Origin: Leeuwenhoekiella sp.
Lineage (GTDB): Bacteria; Bacteroidota; Bacteroidia; Flavobacteriales; Flavobacteriaceae
Reading direction: 5' to 3'
DNA: 53,351 nt
Assembly: GCA_011050015.1 (NCBI GenBank)
Contig: DRGP01000044.1
Coordinates: forward strand, 1-53,351
Both the position numbers and the translations under genes were made by a program. This document shows positions 1 through 8,070 of this stretch, in pieces. Each line of letters opens with the position of its first letter. Positions within the stretch are counted from its first letter, which is position 1. A model generated the notes under the pieces. The model saw only the letters and a program-made list of their open reading frames with translations. It did no database searches and was not told the origin of the DNA.

Positions 1-301
1 GTTCAGATGTTTTTACTTTGATATGTAATGGTAGCTCTTGTAATTGTTCAATTAGAATAATCTTGATTCTTTCTACGAGCATTTCTTCTTCGTTCTGCAC
101 TATTTCAAAATCATTGGCGTGAAGCACGGTTGTTACTGCATTGATGATTTCACTGTCTGTTTTATTTGGTGCTTCTACTAACAATCTTCCCAATTCCAAT
201 GAAAGTACGGTTACTTCAAGTTCTTGTAACTCCTGCATAATTACTTTTAAGCAGCGATTACAGACCATATTCTTAATCCAAAATTCTTTTGGTTTGCTCA
301 T
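1..301 (-). CDS. HMA-like/AraC-type regulator, N-terminal part only (runs off left edge)
   Basis: The minus strand is open from an ATG at 301 to the window edge (100 codons, no stop). The product starts MSKPKEFWIKNMVCNRCLKV and continues with a small beta-alpha-beta-beta-alpha-beta-like pattern, then an LVERIKIILIEQL helix. It aligns by eye with the N-termini of the two complete proteins at 13042-13608 and 33383-33949, both of which end in an AraC helix-turn-helix. The MVCNRC motif (M-x-C-x-x-C) is the metal-binding loop of HMA domains. The C-terminal DNA-binding half would lie left of the window. It follows the HYC_CC_PP gene at 473-895 on the same strand. Regulation of a copper gene set is inferred from the context of its two paralogues. 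Confidence 0.8.
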   Translation of the reverse strand, partial: MSKPKEFWIKNMVCNRCLKVIMQELQELEVTVLSLELGRLLVEAPNKTDSEIINAVTTVLHANDFEIVQNEEEMLVERIKIILIEQLQELPLHIKVKTSE

Positions 302-318
302 AGTATATAATGTATTGT

Positions 319-338
319 CATTGAGTTTTAACTCAATG
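319..338. promoter_or_regulatory. Inverted repeat upstream of the partial HMA-AraC gene
   Basis: CATTGAGTT and AACTCAATG are perfect 9-bp arms separated by TT, ending 18 nt upstream of the ATG at 301 (minus strand). The position suits an operator or an mRNA hairpin in the leader. No T-run follows on either strand, so a terminator is less likely. Function is inferred from position only. Confidence 0.35.
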
Positions 339-472
339 GTTTGAAAGGTTAAGACCTAACAGGGTTAATGGTGTATAGTATTGTTGGGAATAGAGTACAA
401 CAAATGTTAGCCAGAAGTGAAACTTTGGCTATAGAGGTAATGCAGATTAAAGTCAATCTGCGATGTAGAAAA

Positions 473-895
473 TCAAATTAAGAAGGTCTCGTTGAGAATT
501 ATAATATCTGTAGATAATAAAGGCGGCCTATAGGTTTTAAAAGAAATGACTTTTTCTTCTAGCCCCTCGAACAGATTAATATAAGTATTAAAAAAAGTAT
601 TTAAGAAAACTAAAGTCTCAATCTCTAAAATTGTATTGGACTTCTTAAAGGTGTCATCTCCTTCTTTTACAATGGTCTGATTATCGCAACAATCCTTCTC
701 TTGTATGGAAGTACATTGCTTGGAATTATTATCTTTTTTTTGTACAATCTCCATACAGGATTCTGCCTTACTAAAAAAAGCCATATCCACCAATTTATTA
801 CAGCAAAAGTGCATATCCACCGTGAAAGAAGAAGTAGAAAACAGTATAAAAACTGCTAAAAAAAAAGATAGTATTTTGGTAAAAAAAGATTTCAC
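473..895 (-). CDS. HYC_CC_PP family secreted protein (HFC variant)
   Basis: 140-aa protein with an N-terminal signal or anchor segment (residues 1-25, hydrophobic after MKSFFTK). It carries the three landmarks of the HYC_CC_PP family: HFC (usually HYC) near residue 29, CC in a KDCCDN context near 69, and PP in a YRPPLL context near 123. It ends in ETFLI, matching the QTFLI end of its paralogue at 7551-7967. The Cys/His pattern suggests periplasmic metal binding, but no function is established that I know of. A gene for an HMA-AraC regulator follows on the same strand 171 nt downstream. Confidence 0.8.
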   Translation of the reverse strand: MKSFFTKILSFFLAVFILFSTSSFTVDMHFCCNKLVDMAFFSKAESCMEIVQKKDNNSKQCTSIQEKDCCDNQTIVKEGDDTFKKSNTILEIETLVFLNTFFNTYINLFEGLEEKVISFKTYRPPLLSTDIIILNETFLI

Positions 896-951
896 AGTAT
901 TAATAAATTTTGTCTAACATTAAATGTTTTCGTAAATTAAATGCTGCTGTT

Positions 952-965
952 TAACAAGCTTGTTA
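952..965. promoter_or_regulatory. Perfect 14-bp palindrome upstream of the HYC_CC_PP gene
   Basis: TAACAAGCTTGTTA is a perfect dyad about 57 nt upstream of the start codon at 895 and about 24 nt downstream of the candidate -7 box at 989-996. That position suits a repressor operator. The factor is unknown. Confidence 0.35.
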
Positions 966-988
966 TCAAATTTTTATGAATTAACAGC

Positions 989-996
989 AAAATTAA
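989..996 (-). promoter_or_regulatory. Candidate -7 box for the HYC_CC_PP gene at 473-895
   Basis: The plus strand reads CAAAATTA, i.e. TAATTTTG on the minus strand, fitting the Bacteroidota -7 consensus TAnnTTTG. No convincing -33 TTG was found at the expected spacing. Initiation here would give a leader of roughly 85 nt containing the 952-965 palindrome. Confidence 0.35.
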
Positions 997-1060
997 TTAA
1001 TGCGAAGATAATTTTAAAGGTTCAACAGAAATATGATTTTTGTCATTAATGCAGATTAAC

Positions 1061-3508
1061 TCAAAATTTAAGTTGTAAGAGCACATATATGGTTCGTGGT
1101 AAACTTGGTATGATCCCTGGGCCCGGATAGCCCGTCGCACGGCGTGTAAAATAACTTTCGTTCAAAACATTGTTGACCCCCGCTTCCAGTTTAAACCGAT
1201 TATAGGTATAGGAAAAAGAAAGATCCATAATATTATAGGCAGGTATTTCACCTACAATACCACTCTGGCTTTGAAAATCCCTGGGCGAATTGGTGGCATC
1301 GGTAAACTGTTGGCCCAAATAAGTATATTGCAAACTACCCAAAAAGTCTTTATACCCAAAATTTAATCCTGTTTTTAGGTTAATACCGGGAATGAACTCC
1401 ACTTTTTTGCCCTTCACATTGTTTTCTTGGGAAGAGGTGTATTTTGAATCTGTAAGGGCCAGGTTGACAAAAGTACCGAGTTTGATATCGTTTTTTTCTG
1501 TGGACAGGGTTTCCCATATATTCCAGTCCACAAAACTTTCAATGCCATAGGTAATGGCATCCCCTATGTTCCCTCTAAACCGCTCCTGTTGGATATCACT
1601 TACTTCCCGTAATATCACACCCAAACGATCTTTGTAATTTAAAAAAAATGCTCCCACATCATAGGAAAGGTATTTCTTTATTCGCCCGCGAGCCCCTATA
1701 TCAAAAGTATATCCTTGCTCATCTTTGATGTTGGGATCTACGGTCAATGACGGATTGGTAATTCTAATATCATTAAAAGTAACCGAGCGGTAATTCTGGC
1801 TTATATTCCCATATAGTTCAACCGTTTTATGGGGTTTATAACTTAGCCCAACACCCAATAAAATAAAAGAACGTTCAAGATCACGGTTATCCGCCACATC
1901 TTCGTTTAAGATGGGGTTACCTGCAATATCAAAGTTGATCCGTTTAAATTCGCCCCTACTTCTAGTCTTTATATATTCAAACCGTAGCCCAGGAGTTACC
2001 GAAATTTTTTCGGAGAACTTAAAGACATTTTCGGAAAACAGGGCAAGGTTCAAGTTCGGAAACCTAAAATCGCTTTGCCTTGGGTAGTTGGGGTAGGTCT
2101 GTTCTTCAAAATTAAAATTGGCGTTGCTGCCGTTGCTGCCGGGCCCCTGCCGCTCTGTATTATTGGATTGATAGTACTTTCCACCAAAAAGCACCGTATT
2201 CTCTTTTCCGAAGAAATTATACCGCGTCAACAAACGGGCCTCTGCCCCCCAATTGTTAAAATTACCTACTATCAATTCCCTTGGAGCCTCCACATCATCC
2301 TCCTGTGAAACCCTGTTTTCGCGAAAACCAACCGATTTCCTATAGGCGTCCAAGGCAAAGAGGTTGAGGCTAAAATCGGTTTTATTGCTCAAAGCGTGTT
2401 CCAATCGCATAGCATATAATTTCCAATCCACATTAAACCAGTTTCGGGTTCGGTTGCTAAACGTGGGGTCTTCCTCAAACTGTTCATCGGTAAGACCGCC
2501 CGGTTGCTGTGCCAAATAGTTTAAATAGCTTACCTCAAAGGAAATTTTGGTCCTTTCTGTAGGCGAATAATCCAAATGTACGTAGCCATTGAAGGATTCA
2601 AACTGGGAGTTGGGACGAAAACTATTTCCTTTTTTATAGTTGAAAAAAGTATAATAACCTACCTTGCCCAAGGTCCCGCCTAAACTGTTAAAACTGGTGA
2701 ACAAGTTGTAAGAACCCAAGGATTGCCGGGATATCCACTCTATTTTCTTGTTGGGATCGGGTTGTTTCAGTTTAAAATTGATAAGGCCTCCAAATTGTGT
2801 CCCATACTGCAAAGATGCCGCACCGCGTACCACTTCGATCTCTGAAATGGATTCAGCCGGCGGTGTATAGTAACTTTCGGGATATCCCAGTACATCTGCA
2901 GAGATGTCATAACCATTTTGTCTTGTATTGAAGTTTGCACTGCGGTTGGGATTGAGGCCACGCCCACCAATATTCAATTGCAGTCCCGCATCGTTGTTTT
3001 CGTAGATATTGAGCCCGACCACTTGGGAGTATATCTGCCTGGCATTACCGCCGGCAAGGTTAGCGGTAAGGTTGCTTACCAATACCACTTCGCTCTTCTT
3101 GCCCGCATAAATGGCAGTTCCCTCAACGTCCCTTAATCGTTTTAGGGCGAAAAGGCGTTCTTTTCTTTGGGTGACCACTACTTCAGAAAGTTCTATGCCC
3201 AAAGATTCAAGTTCTAAGTTCAGTGACGTATCATCGGAAATGCTAACCTCGTGATCCAGTATAGCATACTCGTAGGCAAATACGGTAAAATTATAGGTCC
3301 CTTTTGGAATGTCCTGAAATTTGAAATCCCCAAAATCATTCGTGATGGTTGATTTTCTTAGAGTAGTGAGAAACACTTCGGCATTTGGGACAGGTTCGTT
3401 GGAAGCTGCAGAAACTACTTTTCCCTGAACCACATATTGTGCAAACATTGCAGAACTTGTGAAGGCAAAAAATAGGGTTGCGATTATATGTTCTTTTTTT
3501 AAATACAT
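1061..3508 (-). CDS. TonB-dependent receptor, FecA-like
   Basis: 815-aa outer-membrane receptor. Residues 1-23 are a signal peptide ending SAMFAQ. About 27-110 is a carboxypeptidase-regulatory-like domain (VVQGKVVSAASNEPVPNAEV), followed by a plug domain (IGGRGLNPNRSANF, IEVVRGAASLQYGTQFGG) and a long beta-barrel finishing with the aromatic terminus LLQLKF. It is the last gene of a minus-strand operon (DUF4856, imelysin, HTTM, receptor) and starts 8 nt after the HTTM stop. Imelysin partners and the plug sequence suggest uptake of an iron complex. Substrate identity is inference. Confidence 0.9.
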   Translation of the reverse strand: MYLKKEHIIATLFFAFTSSAMFAQYVVQGKVVSAASNEPVPNAEVFLTTLRKSTITNDFGDFKFQDIPKGTYNFTVFAYEYAILDHEVSISDDTSLNLELESLGIELSEVVVTQRKERLFALKRLRDVEGTAIYAGKKSEVVLVSNLTANLAGGNARQIYSQVVGLNIYENNDAGLQLNIGGRGLNPNRSANFNTRQNGYDISADVLGYPESYYTPPAESISEIEVVRGAASLQYGTQFGGLINFKLKQPDPNKKIEWISRQSLGSYNLFTSFNSLGGTLGKVGYYTFFNYKKGNSFRPNSQFESFNGYVHLDYSPTERTKISFEVSYLNYLAQQPGGLTDEQFEEDPTFSNRTRNWFNVDWKLYAMRLEHALSNKTDFSLNLFALDAYRKSVGFRENRVSQEDDVEAPRELIVGNFNNWGAEARLLTRYNFFGKENTVLFGGKYYQSNNTERQGPGSNGSNANFNFEEQTYPNYPRQSDFRFPNLNLALFSENVFKFSEKISVTPGLRFEYIKTRSRGEFKRINFDIAGNPILNEDVADNRDLERSFILLGVGLSYKPHKTVELYGNISQNYRSVTFNDIRITNPSLTVDPNIKDEQGYTFDIGARGRIKKYLSYDVGAFFLNYKDRLGVILREVSDIQQERFRGNIGDAITYGIESFVDWNIWETLSTEKNDIKLGTFVNLALTDSKYTSSQENNVKGKKVEFIPGINLKTGLNFGYKDFLGSLQYTYLGQQFTDATNSPRDFQSQSGIVGEIPAYNIMDLSFSYTYNRFKLEAGVNNVLNESYFTRRATGYPGPGIIPSLPRTIYVLLQLKF
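2315..2328. repeat. 14-bp palindrome GTTTTCGCGAAAAC inside the receptor gene
   Basis: Perfect dyad sharing the core TTTCGCGAAA with the palindromes at 9415-9430 and 11861-11876. It is coding here (GFRENR). It may belong to the same class of over-represented genomic palindrome. Confidence 0.4.
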
Positions 3509-3516
3509 TTTTTTGT

Positions 3517-4881
3517 TTAAAAACCTTTGATTTCATCCTTAAATTCCAATATCCAGTCCTTAGGCCCAAACGACTCTTCTTGCTCCAGTAAATTTACTTT
3601 TGGGTCAATATAAGGTTGGCTAAGCCTGCCATTCAGTGCTACATAGCTCTCTACATAGACCGCTACATTTTTATGGCCTTGTGCTGTAAAATGTTTTCCG
3701 AGGAACTGGGCGTACTGAAGGATAAAGTCGGGTTGGGTGCTCATCTGTTTTTCCTGAAATGTTGACAGAAAATCGGTATTGTCAACAAGGAAAGCTGTTC
3801 CCTTTTTTTTATCCACAATCTTAAATTGTGCATATCCAGCTTTTTCCATTAGCATTACCCGCCAAGAAAAACGGTATCCCTCCTCGGTCCAAAAAAGCTC
3901 GTTTTTGTAGAGCAGATAACGCCAAGGAAAAAGTAACTGAAAGGCAATAAACAAACCCACGATAAGCATTGGGGCCATGGTTTTATTGCGATAGGTTTTA
4001 TTGCGTATCCCTGCATCTGCCTTTTCCTTTTTAATCCTAAAAATAGTCGAAAGCGTTTTCAATATTTTATGGTGGACTCCCGCATCGAAAAAAACGAGTG
4101 CGCTCACTATCATCACATAAGGGAACATACCTATGGGAAAGAGGATGCGGGTCATCAAATGAAAAATTACCACCAGACCGAAAGCTGCCCAACGGGTGGG
4201 TCTATAAAACAACAAAAACGGTATCGCCAGATCATAGGCGGCACCGCCCCAGCTAAAGGCATAGTGAAGCCATTGTTGCTGCATTAAATTTCCCAACAAT
4301 GGCAGGTCATATTGGGCCGGCAACCATATCTTAAGCGGCATTGCCCCAACGAGCCAGTCGCTGTTCAGTTTTGCCAGACCGGCGTAGAAATAGACTAGTG
4401 CAATCAATAATTTTATGGCATCAACGGTCCATTTGGGAATCTGTTTATAGGCCTTATCCTTATTCCTTTGTGCATCCATTGAATAATAGGCATTTGCGGG
4501 AAGGAAGATCATTAAAAAACTAAGACAACTAATAAAATAGTAATGGTTAAGATAGGTCGTCTTATCCATCAACTCGATGTAGGTAAAGCTTAAAAAGAAA
4601 AGGATGATCGCCATTCTGTATCGATACCCCAACGCAATGCAGATTGCGGAGATACCGCAGATAAAGAACAATAAATAGGTGTAAACACCCAAAGGCCGTA
4701 CCCATTCAAACCCATAATATGAAAAAAAGAATTTGGGTTGAATATAAAGTTTATCGATCCAGCCATAGCTCCAAAAACGGACGATGCCAAAAAACATCAT
4801 CAGTCCAAAAAAAATACGAAAGACCGCCAACGGGGCAGCCTCTGTAGTTATATTTCGGTATGCATTTAAACGTGAGGCCAT
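3517..4881 (-). CDS. HTTM domain (vitamin K-dependent gamma-carboxylase-like) membrane protein
   Basis: 454-aa polytopic membrane protein with several hydrophobic segments in residues 20-280 and one near 305-325. Landmarks of the HTTM/VKGC-like family are LAVFRIFFGLMMFFGIVRFW near the start, DKTTYLNHYYFISCLSFLMI, and the IALVYFYAGLAKLNSDWL block. The C-terminal 130 residues are soluble. HTTM proteins recur in Bacteroidota next to imelysin and TonB receptors. A gamma-carboxylase reaction is not demonstrated for bacterial members. The start lies 3 nt after the imelysin stop, so the two are translationally close and surely one operon. Confidence 0.85.
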   Translation of the reverse strand: MASRLNAYRNITTEAAPLAVFRIFFGLMMFFGIVRFWSYGWIDKLYIQPKFFFSYYGFEWVRPLGVYTYLLFFICGISAICIALGYRYRMAIILFFLSFTYIELMDKTTYLNHYYFISCLSFLMIFLPANAYYSMDAQRNKDKAYKQIPKWTVDAIKLLIALVYFYAGLAKLNSDWLVGAMPLKIWLPAQYDLPLLGNLMQQQWLHYAFSWGGAAYDLAIPFLLFYRPTRWAAFGLVVIFHLMTRILFPIGMFPYVMIVSALVFFDAGVHHKILKTLSTIFRIKKEKADAGIRNKTYRNKTMAPMLIVGLFIAFQLLFPWRYLLYKNELFWTEEGYRFSWRVMLMEKAGYAQFKIVDKKKGTAFLVDNTDFLSTFQEKQMSTQPDFILQYAQFLGKHFTAQGHKNVAVYVESYVALNGRLSQPYIDPKVNLLEQEESFGPKDWILEFKDEIKGF

Positions 4882-4884
4882 TGA

Positions 4885-6009
4885 CTAATCGCCATCGGCA
4901 TCTACATAATCCACATTTATGCTCAGTGCCTGCAACATATCCACTTTTAAGAGGATAACGTTGCGTTGTAGCTCATCATAAGTACTTAGCATTTTGGTAT
5001 TGTCAGTTTCAATCTGTAGAGCAAAATTATTGTTCAGTTCATTTGCCTGGGTTTCTGCAGCATTGAACTGCGCATTGATAAGGCCACCTAGATCCTCCCC
5101 ATTTTTAATACTGTTCAAAAAATCAAGATAGGTCTTGAAGCTTTCCCCGGTAGTATTGTTGTTAAAGTATTTTCCGTTGAAAAAATCCTGGCTTGCCTTA
5201 ACTGCTGTTAGCATCAATTGTTTGGAAAAATCTTTTTTATAGCGCGCCTCTACATTTTCGGGTAATGGTTGTTGGGAGAAAACACCTGCGGGTATCCCTA
5301 CTTTACCCGCCCGCAACGATTTTTCAAAATAGAATATATAGTCGTTCGTTAGTTTGTCAACAGATCCAGTAGCCGAAGAACTAGTATTTGCAACAAAAAC
5401 ATCCCTAAAGTTGGCATTCCAATCATCGAGTACTGTTGTGGTCAATTGCAGGATAGTTTCCGTAAGGGTGCCGAGATAATTTTTATATCCCAGGGCATTG
5501 CCGTTGGTAGTATAGAAACTTACAATTTCGGTATCTGTTGCTCCAAGACCGTTGATCAGATAATCTATAGCAGGGAAACCCTGTACATCCATTGTAGATG
5601 GCAAGGCCAGATCGTAAGAACCGGTGGCTACAAAATCTTCAATTTTTTGGGTGTTTGATGGATAAATATTCAGTCGGTTTCTGTACCGTAACTCTTCGGC
5701 CTTGCCTATTTCGAACATAGAGACCTTTTGAAAGGAAATGTAGGCCGCTGTCCACGAGGCGCGCAAACTCTGTAGGCTTGCCTCTGTAGGCTCATTTGAA
5801 TAGACCGTTGCGGCATTGTTCAGGTTTTCGGCCTCTGTTTTAAAAGAAGTATATGCAGGGACAATGATATTATCTGCCCAATTTAAAAGCATTGCGCCAC
5901 GATCAAAATTATTGTTAGCCGGTGGCAAGTTTTCGTTCCCATTATCTTTTGAACACGCTACAATCAGCAGTCCGATACTAATAAAACTCCAAAGTTTCCA
6001 GTGTTTCAT
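4885..6009 (-). CDS. Imelysin family lipoprotein
   Basis: 374-aa secreted lipoprotein. I chose the ATG at 6009 because MKHWKLWSFISIGLLIVACS is a clean lipoprotein signal with its Cys at residue 19; the longer frame from 6042 adds 11 charged residues. Imelysin-type features are the AWTAAYISFQ-like helix (SWTAAYISFQKVSMFEIG) and the GFPAIDYLINGLG motif, the counterpart of GFPALDYLLFG in imelysins. Imelysins were first called peptidases (M75) but are now seen as iron-regulated periplasmic or surface proteins. Position between DUF4856 and HTTM genes supports an iron-acquisition role (inference). Confidence 0.85.
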   Translation of the reverse strand: MKHWKLWSFISIGLLIVACSKDNGNENLPPANNNFDRGAMLLNWADNIIVPAYTSFKTEAENLNNAATVYSNEPTEASLQSLRASWTAAYISFQKVSMFEIGKAEELRYRNRLNIYPSNTQKIEDFVATGSYDLALPSTMDVQGFPAIDYLINGLGATDTEIVSFYTTNGNALGYKNYLGTLTETILQLTTTVLDDWNANFRDVFVANTSSSATGSVDKLTNDYIFYFEKSLRAGKVGIPAGVFSQQPLPENVEARYKKDFSKQLMLTAVKASQDFFNGKYFNNNTTGESFKTYLDFLNSIKNGEDLGGLINAQFNAAETQANELNNNFALQIETDNTKMLSTYDELQRNVILLKVDMLQALSINVDYVDADGD

Positions 6010-6081
6010 AACTATTTTTTTTAAATCAACCGATTTTTCCATCGGCGGTAAATCGGTTGATGTGGCTAATTCAATTTTTAT

Positions 6082-7305
6082 TTAATTTGCGCTGGCAGCT
6101 TGCTCGACCGTGAAGTCAAATTTAGCGGCAATAGCTTCAGTAATACTGTCCAGTGTTGAAGGTTCAAGGTCCCAAAAACCATTGAGTCCATCCGCCAAGA
6201 GAGCAGATGTAAAACCATCAACTTCGCTTGTGCTAAAGAAGGAAGTATCTGTACTCTGGTTTCTAGTAAAACGCAAGCTAAAAACAAACCCATAACCCTC
6301 AGAAAGGTTTTGGAATGCGGCGCCAAAATCACCGTTTGCAAGCAAATTTTTTCCTTGTTGTAAATAGTATACCGCACGTATGGCAATTACCTCGGATATT
6401 TTTTGACGTATAATGGCAGCCTGGGTATCCCGTACTGTATAATCTTTTGCCACTATCGCGGCACGACCCAATTTGAATGCATCAAAAATATCGGCAGCAA
6501 TGGTAGAAAAATCCGGGTCTGCGTTTACTGTGCCCAAATAATCATTCAAAAAACTATCATCGCCCCCAATGGTTACATTCGGGTTGGCTGCATCAACGGA
6601 TGTTCCGTAGAGGTATCCATAGGCCTCGTCCCAATTATGTTCCATCGTGGTAAAGGTCTCTCCATCCTCTGTAATCCCATTGTCGTTGTCCGCAACTTTA
6701 TTATCAGCATCAAGAACAGCTATGCTGAGATAGTTGTTAAGCATCTGATCTGCCATCAGCGCCCCAATAAGGCTTTTTGCAAACATTTGGTTGTACACAA
6801 GTCCTTTAGCGTTAACATACCGGGTTTTTGTCCCATCGGCAAGTTGACCGGCACTGCCAGCGACTGCTAGGACATCCTTGTTAGGGAATACCTCATTGAC
6901 CTGACCGGAAATATAGCTATCGAATAGGTTTCTTATAGCTGCCGCTTCTGTGGTGTTTGCGCTAAAATAATCTTGGGACGCAGCCGTTTTACTGCGTACG
7001 TTTTTATCTGACGCATTTAAGGCAGCGTCTGAAAAATCTAGGTCCCCTTCCTGATGTGCATACATTGCCTGCAAGGATATCACAGTCGTGTTTTCGAAAT
7101 CTGTAAAGGAATTAAGGATTTCTTCAGCCATTAAAATTCGGGTGGTCTGGCCACTAAAATCCACTGTGGATTGTCCATCTCTTTCGAAGGTGTAGTTTGA
7201 AGGCACCTCAATGTTTGAGGTTTCAGTAATCGGCTCATCATCAGAAGAACACGAAGCAAAAATAAGGCTTCCTATAATTGCGGTAAAAAACATTTTTTTC
7301 ATCAT
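6082..7305 (-). CDS. DUF4856 domain lipoprotein
   Basis: 407-aa lipoprotein with signal MMKKMFFTAIIGSLIFASCS, lipobox Cys near residue 19 and an acidic Ser/Asp linker after it. The body matches the DUF4856 family as I remember it: YTFERDGQSTVDFSGQTTRI near the start and TMEHNWDEAYGYLYG in the middle. DUF4856 genes usually sit beside imelysin in Bacteroidota. It is the first gene of the four-gene minus-strand operon, 72 nt upstream of the imelysin start. Surface iron-complex handling is likely but unproven. ATG 7302 is an equally possible start. Confidence 0.8.
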   Translation of the reverse strand: MMKKMFFTAIIGSLIFASCSSDDEPITETSNIEVPSNYTFERDGQSTVDFSGQTTRILMAEEILNSFTDFENTTVISLQAMYAHQEGDLDFSDAALNASDKNVRSKTAASQDYFSANTTEAAAIRNLFDSYISGQVNEVFPNKDVLAVAGSAGQLADGTKTRYVNAKGLVYNQMFAKSLIGALMADQMLNNYLSIAVLDADNKVADNDNGITEDGETFTTMEHNWDEAYGYLYGTSVDAANPNVTIGGDDSFLNDYLGTVNADPDFSTIAADIFDAFKLGRAAIVAKDYTVRDTQAAIIRQKISEVIAIRAVYYLQQGKNLLANGDFGAAFQNLSEGYGFVFSLRFTRNQSTDTSFFSTSEVDGFTSALLADGLNGFWDLEPSTLDSITEAIAAKFDFTVEQAASAN

Positions 7306-7376
7306 TAAATTTATTTAGACTTAATATAAGTAAGTGATTATTTCAGCGACAAAAATAGAAATGAAATTTAAAAAAA

Positions 7377-7384
7377 CAAACTTA
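7377..7384 (-). promoter_or_regulatory. Candidate -7 box of the iron-type operon
   Basis: The plus strand CAAACTTA reads TAAGTTTG on the minus strand, matching TAnnTTTG, about 72 nt upstream of the DUF4856 start. I could not recognise a clear Fur-type dyad in 7306-7550, so iron control is not shown by the sequence. Confidence 0.35.
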
Positions 7385-7550
7385 TTTAGAACAATTCTTA
7401 ATAATAAATTTAAAACAGGTTTGTATTCGGCATTTTTCTAGAAATTAGATAATCTTTCATATAGATTTAGGAGAATATGTTGCATATGAAATCAAAATTA
7501 TTTGTTAAATAAAGAAAATTTACTTGAAATTTTGTATTTTTGTAAAATTA

Positions 7551-7967
7551 ATGAAGAAAATCTTTTTTAAAATATCAACATTCTCTATGGCACTGTTAGT
7601 GTTGTTGTCAACCGTATCATTTACGGTAGATAGTCATTATTGTGGAGATATTTTTGTGGACTCTTCATTATTTGGTCACGCTCAAACTTGCGGTATGGAT
7701 GTTCAACAGCAATCGCAGTCATCAGAGTGTGATATTTCTAAAAAAGATTGCTGTAGTGATGAACAAGTGATTGTTGAAGGGCAAGATACTTTAAAAACAT
7801 CGTTCGACAAATTAGATAAAGACCAACAACTATTTGTTGCTGCTTTTATCCATACCTATATACACTTATTTTTCGAATCTCAAGAAGATTTAAATTCATA
7901 CAGAGATTATACGCCTCCTCCCTTGGTCAGGGATATTCAAGTTTTAGACCAGACTTTCCTTATTTGA
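7551..7967 (+). CDS. HYC_CC_PP family secreted protein
   Basis: 138-aa protein. ATG 7551 gives the standard signal MKKIFFKISTFSMALLVLLS; an ATG at 7524 would add a hydrophobic nonapeptide. Family landmarks are all present: HYCGD near residue 30, KDCCSD near 64 and TPPPLV near 123, ending DQTFLI. It is the first gene before CusA (103 nt spacing) and a close relative of the protein encoded at 473-895. Its Cys-pairs and His suggest periplasmic Cu/Ag or other metal binding as an accessory of the pump. No biochemical role is known to me. Confidence 0.85.
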   Translation: MKKIFFKISTFSMALLVLLSTVSFTVDSHYCGDIFVDSSLFGHAQTCGMDVQQQSQSSECDISKKDCCSDEQVIVEGQDTLKTSFDKLDKDQQLFVAAFIHTYIHLFFESQEDLNSYRDYTPPPLVRDIQVLDQTFLI

Positions 7968-8020
7968 TTTTTAAGTAATTAGAACTGTAGTCCTGCATTA
8001 ATTTGTTTTGGACATTTCTG

Positions 8021-8043
8021 CTTGTTTGTCACTTTTAAACAAG
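8021..8043. repeat. Inverted repeat between HYC_CC_PP and cusA
   Basis: CTTGTTT and AAACAAG are perfect 7-bp arms around a 9-nt spacer, 28 nt before the cusA ATG. It could be an mRNA hairpin tuning expression between the two genes or an operator. The ACAAG/CTTGT arms resemble the 952-965 palindrome. Confidence 0.3.
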
Positions 8044-8070
8044 ATTTATAATTACTTAATAATCATTTCT

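Noticed and set aside
395-408. GTACAACAAATGTT, also at 39413-39426 beside the integrase; possible left arm-type site.
   Set aside because: A 14-bp match in AT-rich DNA is weak. No tRNA or other end features are near, and a regulator gene continues to the left.
438-1059. 13-bp direct repeat TAATGCAGATTAA at 438-450 and 1047-1059 flanking the HYC_CC_PP gene, possible insertion scar.
   Set aside because: At this length several such repeats are expected by chance in 53 kb of AT-rich DNA, and there is no transposase or inverted end.
7535-7542. TATTTTTG as a -7 box for the HYC_CC_PP gene at 7551.
   Set aside because: It would start transcription about at the ATG, and no -33 element fits; promoter more likely upstream but not identified.
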